Assembly (NCBI GenBank): GCA_910579785.1 | Contig: CAJTVJ010000029.1 | Span: 1 to 20,082, forward strand | Direction: 5' to 3' | Length of the DNA: 20,082 bases | Source of the DNA: an uncultured Christensenella sp. | Lineage (GTDB): Bacteria; Bacillota; Clostridia; Christensenellales; UBA3700 | In this document: positions 16,434 through 20,082 of the stretch, piece after piece | Numbering within the stretch: position 1 is the stretch's first letter | Layout: each line of letters begins with the position of its first letter | Notes under the pieces: generated by a model | The model's input: only the letters and a program-made list of their open reading frames with translations | What the model was told of the DNA's origin: nothing | The model's database searches: none | Position numbers and translations under genes: made by a program

Positions 16434-17951
16434 ATGGCTGCAAAAGATATGTCGGTGGGAAAACCTCTCAAAGTACTATTTTCCTTTGCCCTTCCAATGA
16501 TAGTTTCGGTACTGTTTCAACAGTTCTACAATATCGCGGATTCCCTTATTGCAGGCAACTTTATCAACGACGACGGTATCGCCTTGGCTGCGGTAAACGC
16601 GGCGTACCCCGTGACGGTCGTATTCATCGCTGTCGGCAACGGCTTTGGAATTGGCGGCGGTGTCGTCATATCGAGAATATTCGGAGCAAAAGATTATAAG
16701 CGCACCAAGACAGCCAACTCGACCGCGCTTTTCAATATAATTCTCTTTGCAATTATTTTCACCGTGCTGGGTATCTTTACTTGCAAGCCGTTGCTCTCGC
16801 TTATGAATTCTAAGGACCTGGGCGAAAGTGTGTTCTCCCAAAGCGTAGACTATCTCAATATCTATATTTACGGACTGAGCTTTTTATTCCTATACAACGT
16901 CGTAAGTTCGTCATTCCAAGCGCTCGGAAATTCCAAGACTCCGCTCTTTCTGCTGATATTCTCCACACTATTTAACGTAGCCGTCGATATAATATTCGTC
17001 AAATATTTTGATATGGGCGTCAAGGGTCTCGCCTGGGGTACGTTTCTTGCCCAAGGCATAGCAAGCGTCATATCTCTTATAATACTTCTCGTCAACGTAT
17101 CCAAACTTAAAAGACAAAGCGACGTTGACGACTTATCAGCCTCTTTAACAAAAGACGGCAATGACGTCGCGACGTGCGAGAGTGATATTAAAGAGGCAGA
17201 CTCGACAACCTGCGATTTCAAAGTCGACGATATCAACGCGGCAACAGCTTCAACAAAAAATAAATGCTTAGAAAACAACTTGTTTTCCTTTGCGACTTGG
17301 AAGCTGATAATGCTGATGTCGCTGCCGAGCATTCTGCAAAACTCCACCGTCTCGATAGGACAGCTCTTTGTACAAGGACTTGTCAACTCTTTCGGCAATG
17401 CCAATCTTGTCGCCGCTTATGGCTCGGCATTTAAAATCAACTATATAATAATATCAATATTCCTGACAATATCAAATGCGATGGCGACTTTCACGTCTCA
17501 AAACGTCGGCGCTAAGCGGATTGATAGGGCCAAAGAAGGACTTAAAGGCGGACTTATCAGCGTGATTGCAATAGCGCTGCTTTCAACTGCGATATATCTT
17601 ATCTTTGCTAAACAACTTGTAGGCGTATTTATCAACCACAGCAACAAAGAGATAATAGACATCGGCTCGCAATTCCTATACGTACTCGCCCCCTTCTACG
17701 TTGTGGTATGTATCAAAATAATATTCGACGGATTTATAAGAGGCGCAGGAGATATGGCAGGCTTTACGACAAGCACAATGACCGACCTTATCATAAGAGT
17801 GGGATTGAGTTTTATATTCGTCAAATGCTTTGATCTGTCATACGTATCAATATGGTGGAGCTGGCCTATCGGCTGGGTCGTCGGCGCAATGATTTCAATA
17901 ATTTTCTTCCTTTCAAAGAGATGGCAAAGGACCGCAAATAAAAATTTGTGA
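16434..17951 (+). CDS. MATE family efflux transporter
   Basis: This 505-residue integral membrane protein has the two-lobe MATE pattern, with about 12 hydrophobic segments. The first segment carries the family signature ALPMIVSVLFQQFYNIADSLIAG, shown here in part as FQQFYNIADS; the second lobe opens with LPSILQNSTVSIGQLFVQG. MATE proteins export drugs or metabolites in exchange for Na+ or H+; the substrate cannot be told. The linker between lobes (about residues 223-286) is unusually long, acidic and polar, with three cysteines, roughly 50 residues more than typical relatives. The gene is divergent from the glycogen cluster with no evident functional link. No clear terminator follows; a repeat cluster begins about 40 nt after the stop. 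Confidence 0.93.
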   Translation: MAAKDMSVGKPLKVLFSFALPMIVSVLFQQFYNIADSLIAGNFINDDGIALAAVNAAYPVTVVFIAVGNGFGIGGGVVISRIFGAKDYKRTKTANSTALFNIILFAIIFTVLGIFTCKPLLSLMNSKDLGESVFSQSVDYLNIYIYGLSFLFLYNVVSSSFQALGNSKTPLFLLIFSTLFNVAVDIIFVKYFDMGVKGLAWGTFLAQGIASVISLIILLVNVSKLKRQSDVDDLSASLTKDGNDVATCESDIKEADSTTCDFKVDDINAATASTKNKCLENNLFSFATWKLIMLMSLPSILQNSTVSIGQLFVQGLVNSFGNANLVAAYGSAFKINYIIISIFLTISNAMATFTSQNVGAKRIDRAKEGLKGGLISVIAIALLSTAIYLIFAKQLVGVFINHSNKEIIDIGSQFLYVLAPFYVVVCIKIIFDGFIRGAGDMAGFTTSTMTDLIIRVGLSFIFVKCFDLSYVSIWWSWPIGWVVGAMISIIFFLSKRWQRTANKNL

Positions 17952-17991
17952 TATTTTTACCTTATAAAGTATAGAGTTTAAAAAGTATTAA

Positions 17992-18068
17992 GTCACCTCG
18001 CTAGACGCGGAGAGGTCTCAACAAGTTGGAAAAAGCGGATGAGACTTCTCGACTGCGCTCGAAGTGAC
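17992..18068. repeat. Inverted pair of short elements, copies d and e
   Basis: Copy d (GTCACCTCG ... GAGAGGTCTCA, to 18020) and copy e (TGAGACTTCTC ... CGAAGTGAC, 18040-18068) face each other across about 19 nt, matching at about 21 of 29 positions. The pair can fold into a hairpin and starts about 40 nt after the MATE stop codon, so it may end that transcript. Confidence 0.7.
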
Positions 18069-18157
18069 TATATAATTACAAGTTTGAGATATAATCGTCA
18101 TTGACGCTCGCACGAGACGCAGCTGCTTGCTCGCTATGCCGTCGCTTCGCTCCTTAC

Positions 18158-18190
18158 GACCGAAACGAATTGAAGCGGAGAAATCTCAAC
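18158..18190 (+). repeat. Short dispersed element, copy f
   Basis: GACCGAAACG ... GGAGAAATCTCA, the same ends as the other copies on the GAGA side. It lies about 18 nt before long repeat copy 2. Confidence 0.55.
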
Positions 18191-18207
18191 CTCTTATCAA
18201 ATTAAAT

Positions 18208-18341
18208 AAGTACCGACAAAATGTAGCGTAAGCGTGCATTTTCGTTTGGACGGCATTAGCGGAACCCGACTGCCAGCTTAGCAATCACTTTGCTTTGCTA
18301 AGTGATTGCGTATTTTAAAGTCGTGGTGAACGCCCAGGTCA
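18208..18341 (+). repeat. Long dispersed repeat, copy 2
   Basis: About 90% identical to copy 1, with no gaps. Hairpin 1 (18218-18242) has a GTAA loop instead of GCAA; hairpin 2 has perfect arms at 18281-18290 and 18300-18309. Its end abuts the -35 hexamer of the next operon. It is in the sense orientation of the preceding MATE gene. Confidence 0.87.
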
Positions 18342-18371
18342 TTGACACATCTATCAATAATATATTATAAT
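18342..18371 (+). promoter_or_regulatory. Near-perfect promoter of the APH/Nim-like operon
   Basis: TTGACA (18342-18347), an 18-nt spacer and TATAAT (18366-18371), both consensus hexamers. The expected start point, about 7 nt past the -10, falls on or next to the A of ATG 18378, so the message would be leaderless. The -35 begins at the last base or two of long repeat copy 2. Confidence 0.75.
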
Positions 18372-18377
18372 TTTATT

Positions 18378-19154
18378 ATGAAACTTACACCGATAAAAAT
18401 AAATCTGCAAGACTATCCCCTACCAATTAGAAAATATCTGCAAGATGCAAATATCTATGACAGCAGCTCTTCCAAACAAGCAAGCGTGCTTTTCAGCGAC
18501 AAGGGATACTTTATTAAATCTTCCGCAAAAGGCACTTTGCGAAGAGAAGCAGAAATGACAAGATATTTCCACTCCAAGAGAATTGCGCCCAAAGTATTGG
18601 AATATATAGACGGCGACAAAGATTGGCTTGTCACACAAAAAATAAAAGGCAGCGATTGCATTGACGGCAAATACCTATCCGATCCCAAACGGCTTTGCGA
18701 CACTATGGCGCAGCTACTTCGCGAGTTACACGGCAGAGACTTTGCCGACTGCCCTATTAAAGACCATACGTCAAATTTTCTTTATACTGCCGAAAAAAAT
18801 TATCTGGCAGGAATTTGTGACAGGGATATGCTTGACGATATCGGATATAAAGACCCTAACGACGTATGGCAAGAAATAACTGTCCAAAGCGATATTTTGC
18901 AAAACGATACGCTTCTGCACGGCGACTACTGTCTGCCAAACATAATACTTGATAATTGGAAGTTCAGCGGCTTTATCGACCTTGATTGCAGCGGAGTGGG
19001 CGACAAACACGTCGACATCTTTTGGGGAATATATACCTTATATTACAATTTGCATACCGACAAATATACCCAACGCTTTATCGACGCATACGGCAAAGAC
19101 CTTATCGACAGTGAAAAGCTTAGATTGATATCAAAAATCGAAATATTCGGTTAA
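18378..19154 (+). CDS. APH(3')-like aminoglycoside phosphotransferase family protein
   Basis: This 258-residue soluble kinase is close in length to APH(3')-IIIa (264). The catalytic loop HGDYCLPN places D183 and N188, and GFIDLDCSG places the metal ligand D201. These match D190, N195 and D208 of APH(3')-IIIa at a constant offset of 7, from knowledge of that family. An N-lobe lysine (K47 in GYFIKSS) and nearby E57/E59 fit the nucleotide site. It may phosphorylate aminoglycosides with ATP, but resistance is inference, since related kinases act on other small molecules. ATG 18378 is chosen although it has no ribosome binding site, because the promoter ends there; the upstream TTG 18342 is the -35 itself. 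It is coupled to the next gene, whose ribosome binding site overlaps this stop codon. Confidence 0.88.
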   Translation: MKLTPIKINLQDYPLPIRKYLQDANIYDSSSSKQASVLFSDKGYFIKSSAKGTLRREAEMTRYFHSKRIAPKVLEYIDGDKDWLVTQKIKGSDCIDGKYLSDPKRLCDTMAQLLRELHGRDFADCPIKDHTSNFLYTAEKNYLAGICDRDMLDDIGYKDPNDVWQEITVQSDILQNDTLLHGDYCLPNIILDNWKFSGFIDLDCSGVGDKHVDIFWGIYTLYYNLHTDKYTQRFIDAYGKDLIDSEKLRLISKIEIFG

Positions 19155-19164
19155 AGGAGCGACT

Positions 19165-19623
19165 ATGAGAAGAAAAGACAGACAGATGCCAAAAGAATGG
19201 GCAATAAATATTGCAGACAAATGCGAATGGGCTACGCTTGCTATGACAGCTCCCGACGGATATCCGTATTGCGTTCCGCTGAGTATCGCAAGAATGGAGA
19301 ATTTCTTATATTTTCATTGCGCCAAATCAGGCAAAAAAATAGATTGCCTTAAATTTAATCCCAACGTATGTATATCCTGCGTAGGAGATACCAAGCGACT
19401 TGACGACGAATTTTCTACCCTATACGAAAGCGCAATTATATTCGGCAAAGCGGAAGAAGTAACTAACGACGACGAGAAAATATGCGCGTTGAGAGCTATA
19501 TCTTTGCGGCATACTCCTAATAATATGTCGCATTTCGACGAGGCAATCAAACGTAGCCTCGCCATAACGTCCGTATGGAAAGTATCTATCGACTATATCG
19601 ACGGCAAATCAAAACATAGATAA
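19165..19623 (+). CDS. NimA-like pyridoxamine 5'-phosphate oxidase-fold flavoprotein
   Basis: This 152-residue protein has the split-barrel FMN-binding fold of the PNPOx-like/NimA group. Landmarks are DKCEWATLAMTAPDGYPYCVPLS near the N-terminus (seen here as WATLAM and GYPYCVPLS), LYFHCAKSGKKIDCLK in the middle, and YESAIIFGKAEEV. Nim proteins reduce 5-nitroimidazole drugs to inactive amines; most family members are uncharacterised, so resistance is only a possibility. AAAGGAG lies 5 nt before the ATG and overlaps the stop of the kinase gene, with 10 bp between the two genes, so both are translated from one message. Confidence 0.9.
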   Translation: MRRKDRQMPKEWAINIADKCEWATLAMTAPDGYPYCVPLSIARMENFLYFHCAKSGKKIDCLKFNPNVCISCVGDTKRLDDEFSTLYESAIIFGKAEEVTNDDEKICALRAISLRHTPNNMSHFDEAIKRSLAITSVWKVSIDYIDGKSKHR

Positions 19624-19642
19624 TTTAAATTGTGCGTGCGAT

Positions 19643-19709
19643 GACAAAAGAGAAGGACGGCAAGCCGTCCTTTATTGTCACCTCTCTTATGGGAGAGATG
19701 TATTTTTTT
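19643..19709 (+). terminator. Tandem terminator hairpins after the Nim-like gene
   Basis: AAGGACGG (19653-19660) and CCGTCCTT (19665-19672) form an 8-bp stem with a CAAG loop, followed by TATTG and an outer GACAA/TTGTC pair. A second, smaller hairpin (CTCTC and GAGAG, 19682-19697) is followed by seven T at 19703-19709. Together they probably end the two-gene operon. Confidence 0.7.
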
Positions 19710-19734
19710 GATATGCTAGCAAGCAATATATCCG

Positions 19735-19822
19735 GTCATTTCGACCAAGCGTAGCGCGTGGAGAAATCTCATCCTTTTATTTTTCAACTCGTTGAGACCT
19801 CTCCGCTTCGGTCGAGGTGACT
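19735..19822. repeat. Inverted pair of short elements, copies g and h
   Basis: Copy g (GTCATTTCGACC ... GGAGAAATCTCA, to about 19772) faces copy h (GAGACCTCTCC ... CGAGGTGAC, about 19793-19822). It lies about 110 nt after the Nim-like stop, just past the terminator hairpins. Confidence 0.7.
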
Positions 19823-20082
19823 ATTTTTATTATTCTTATCCTATTATCCACTCTCGCACGACCGCGGAGAATGGTGTGATTTTCGTCCGTGCTAAGGTGA
19901 GGTGCTGTTTATTATTATTTATCCTTTCGCATAGTACCGACAAAATGTAGCGTAGCGTGCATTTTCGCTTGGTCGGTAAGGGCGGAGTCCAACCGTACGT
20001 TAAGCAATTATCTTTCACAGAAAGTAATTGCGCCTTTTTAGGTTGTGACGACGACCTAGGCGCGCCGCTATACGCGGTCGCT
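19823..20082. other. Gene-free right end of the window
   Basis: Contains long repeat copy 3 and no credible gene. A 60-codon minus-strand frame (19836-20018) crosses the repeat and is not supported. The last ~25 bases are GC-rich and unassigned. Confidence 0.6.
19933..20060 (+). repeat. Long dispersed repeat, copy 3 (diverged)
   Basis: Starts AGTACCGACAAAATG and stays close to copies 1 and 2 for about 60 nt, then diverges. Hairpin 1 (19942-19965) has lost one loop base. Hairpin 2 is re-formed with different bases: GCAATTA-T-CTTT (20004-20015) pairs with AAAGTAATTGC (20021-20031). The right boundary is approximate. It is in the sense orientation of the Nim-like gene upstream. Confidence 0.75.

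Larger units (their letters stand above)
17952..18341. other. Gene-free stretch made of dispersed repeats
   Basis: No credible gene. It holds a short-element inverted pair, a GC-richer stretch (about 18098-18165) that resembles degraded repeat sequence (CGCTTCGCTCC), another short element, and long repeat copy 2. Confidence 0.7.

Overview
The window reads as a chromosomal segment of a low-to-moderate GC Bacillota, most likely an uncultured clostridium-like anaerobe. The reasons are the strong GGAGG-type Shine-Dalgarno sites, the GlgC/GlgD pair (GlgD is a Bacillota feature), a large repeat-domain surface protein, and dispersed intergenic repeats. This placement is inference; there is no rRNA or marker gene to test it.

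Layout. (1) 1-4851, minus strand: one very long gene, cut by the left edge, for a surface protein. It has a signal segment, a DUF6273-like domain, Ig/MBG-like domains, membrane segments and a cytoplasmic coiled-coil tail. (2) 4852-5699: an 850-bp gene-free stretch with the upstream region of that gene, a 135-bp element with perfect 28-bp terminal inverted repeats, and the first dispersed-repeat cluster. (3) 5700-16214, minus strand: a complete glycogen cluster in the order glgB-glgC-glgD-glgA-glgP-alpha-amylase. GlgC/GlgD make ADP-glucose, GlgA elongates, GlgB branches, GlgP phosphorolyses, and the GH13 amylase hydrolyses the oligosaccharides. The main promoter is an extended -10 promoter before glgB; glgP probably has a second one with a long leader hairpin. 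(4) 16434-17951, plus strand: a divergently transcribed MATE efflux transporter. (5) 17952-18377: the second repeat cluster. (6) 18378-19623, plus strand: a two-gene operon of an APH(3')-like kinase and a NimA-like flavoprotein, driven by a near-perfect promoter that probably gives a leaderless message. (7) 19624-20082: terminator hairpins and the third repeat cluster.

The least ordinary signal is non-coding. The same composite occurs downstream of three unrelated transcription units: 30-40-nt short elements, then a structured ~134-bp repeat. The long repeat is always in the sense orientation of the gene before it. Copy 3 keeps one hairpin through a compensatory base change. The glycogen genes themselves are ordinary; only the lysine-rich tails on GlgA and GlgP stand out.
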